This document shows positions 62,785-64,000 of a stretch of DNA of 64,000 nucleotides, in pieces. The DNA lies in assembly GCA_017983495.1 (NCBI GenBank), contig JAGOBH010000008.1, forward strand, positions 62,001 through 126,000, read 5' to 3'. The stretch is from Pyrinomonadaceae bacterium. GTDB lineage: Bacteria; Acidobacteriota; Blastocatellia; Pyrinomonadales; Pyrinomonadaceae. Position numbers and translations under genes: made by a program. Position 1 is the stretch's first letter. Each line of letters opens with the position of its first letter. Under the pieces are notes generated by a model. It worked only from the letters and a program-made list of their open reading frames with translations. It was not told where the DNA came from and searched no databases.

Positions 62785-64000
62785 ATGAAACAGTCAAGTA
62801 TTTTTCTAACGAAGAGATTGCGGAATTTGCGATTGTCAACATCTTCAGGCGATTCAAGGCAGGAAGGCTCGGCAATGGTCATAGCCCTGATGGTGATGCT
62901 GTTGTTGATGAGCTTCGTCGCGCTTGCCATTACACGCACAAACAGTGAAACAATCGCCGCTTCAAACGACGAAGCGGAAACGAAGACATTCGAAGCGGCA
63001 AATGCCAGTCTCGAAATACTTACTCGAAACTTTAACAAGATCTTTGAGACTAAATTAACCATCGCGCCGTTCGATATCACGCGGATCCAGGGGCAGTATC
63101 CGCCGGTATTTGATACGAGTTACAACTTTTCACAAACGGTCACACAGACTCAGGCTACTCGCGACGTCGTTATGACGGGCGAGTTCTTTCAGGGCCTCAA
63201 TGCACGCCGTGACGAATGGCAACTCGACTCAATTGCTACCGACCGGTCGAATGGTGTGCAGGTCGCACTTCGCCGTAAGTTCCTGAACAATCGTATACCG
63301 GTTTTCCAGTTCGGCATCTTTTACGACGACGACCTTGAGTTTCACCCGGGGCCGCGTTTCGATTTCGGCGGACGGGTGCATTCAAATGGTTCGATCTTTC
63401 TACAAGCTGGCACTGGTGTTTATTTTTCGTCTAAAGTGTCGGCGGCAAACCACGTCTTTACGGATATCGCGAAAAACGGAACGTCCTATACTGCGTGGGG
63501 CGATAATGTCTTTATCAAGAACGCATCGGGCGTATTTACCCAGTTGCGATATAACATGGGAAGCGTGTTGGCAAATACGGTAAATGGTGCTCCGACGACG
63601 ACCAATCCGCTACCCACGGCGTACAAGTCCGTTAACTGGAAATCAAACATGAATCTTTTCCAGGGTAATTTGCTTTCAAACACTAAGCCATTGCAGTTGC
63701 CTATCAAGATAAACAGTGACATTTCGGCACAGGGACTTGACCTAGTGGAAGTCGTAAAGCGTGGAAAGACGCCCGGCGACTTGTATAACGACGGTACGGG
63801 TACCGTGTCCTCGCCCAACATCGTTCCGGTTACGGCCACGACAATGGACGACAAGGTGACGCAGGCCGAGCGCTACTACAATAAGACGGGACTGCGCGTT
63901 TCGCTTGCGGATAGCAAGGCAAAGCTGCCCGCTTGCTCAAATACAATGGGTACCGCGGTCACGACTCCATGTGGCGTAAGACTCGACGGCGACAGTGCGG
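62785..64000 (+). CDS. PilX-like pilus assembly protein (3' end outside window)
   Basis: An open frame starts at ATG with AGGTGG about 11 bases upstream and continues to the window end without a stop (405 codons visible). The N-terminal hydrophobic segment, about residues 30-50 (EGSAMVIALMVMLLLMSFVALAITR), has the PilX_N form, which lacks the GF/E site. The visible C-terminal region is long and beta-rich (GRVHSNGSIFLQAG, LPACSNTMGTAVTTPCGVRLDGD) with two Cys. It is the fourth gene of the minor-pilin operon. Large PilX-like proteins next to PilW are common in bacteria with PilY1-type tip proteins. Confidence 0.85.
   Translation, partial: MKQSSIFLTKRLRNLRLSTSSGDSRQEGSAMVIALMVMLLLMSFVALAITRTNSETIAASNDEAETKTFEAANASLEILTRNFNKIFETKLTIAPFDITRIQGQYPPVFDTSYNFSQTVTQTQATRDVVMTGEFFQGLNARRDEWQLDSIATDRSNGVQVALRRKFLNNRIPVFQFGIFYDDDLEFHPGPRFDFGGRVHSNGSIFLQAGTGVYFSSKVSAANHVFTDIAKNGTSYTAWGDNVFIKNASGVFTQLRYNMGSVLANTVNGAPTTTNPLPTAYKSVNWKSNMNLFQGNLLSNTKPLQLPIKINSDISAQGLDLVEVVKRGKTPGDLYNDGTGTVSSPNIVPVTATTMDDKVTQAERYYNKTGLRVSLADSKAKLPACSNTMGTAVTTPCGVRLDGDSA

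Overview
The window looks like chromosomal DNA of an Acidobacteriota member, most likely class Blastocatellia (Pyrinomonas-like). This is an inference, not a search result. It rests on a mid-50s percent G+C impression, a large TonB-dependent receptor with an N-terminal carboxypeptidase-regulatory-like domain, secreted LVIVD/FG-GAP proteins, Ser/Thr kinases carrying PEGA and zinc-ribbon modules, and many short palindromic repeats between and inside genes. Housekeeping and accessory genes alternate. No prophage, transposase or CRISPR array was seen.

Layout. 1-3150: an M16 zinc peptidase pair, one catalytic and cut by the window edge, one degenerate. 3231-6240: two VOC proteins, a Rad52-like annealing protein, and a divergent XRE regulator with a small membrane protein. 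6256-13580 (minus strand): the trp operon in the order promoter, trpL, attenuator, trpE, trpD, trpC-trpF fusion, trpB, trpA, then a DAHP synthase. The structural genes from trpD to trpA are coupled by ATGA overlaps. 13582-25317: argS, larC, folE, an M28 peptidase, metG, tatD, yajQ, a hicBA toxin-antitoxin pair and a prenyl diphosphate synthase. 25385-34815: a HARE-HTH-like protein, an LVIVD/FG-GAP protein, an FHA-PrsW fusion, tRNA-Lys, and a signalling run of two Ser/Thr kinases and two zinc-ribbon membrane proteins. 34762-49211 (minus strand): O-antigen ligase-like protein, amidase-like protein, SIS sugar isomerase, MFS transporter, a fatty-acyl gene set, a TonB receptor and its TetR neighbour, and YihY. 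49218-52663: LURP-one-like protein, alanine racemase, acyl-CoA carboxyltransferase. 52846-60090: an RNA methyltransferase, then a PP2C phosphatase, RodA/FtsW, PBP2-type transpeptidase and FhaA-like protein. 60311-64000: a type IV minor pilin operon running off the window.

Strongest observations. (1) A complete trp attenuator: a 29-codon leader peptide ending ...GWWRIS... with tandem Trp codons, a good promoter placed so that the transcript starts at or just before the leader ATG, a downstream hairpin, and a G+C-rich terminator before trpE. (2) Short palindromic repeats translated inside genes: one roughly 30-bp element lies in metG and, on the other coding strand, in trpE, and a double hairpin element sits in frame in tatD. 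(3) Near-identical operator-like sites in front of the TonB receptor and the tetR gene. (4) A KAS III-like enzyme that keeps the catalytic Cys but lacks the canonical His and Asn. (5) A fhaA-pbp-rodA-pstP cluster resembling the actinobacterial morphogenesis/PknB locus, with FHA/kinase genes about 20 kb away. (6) A Rad52-like protein divergent from an XRE regulator and a membrane protein, with repeated operator-like words between them.
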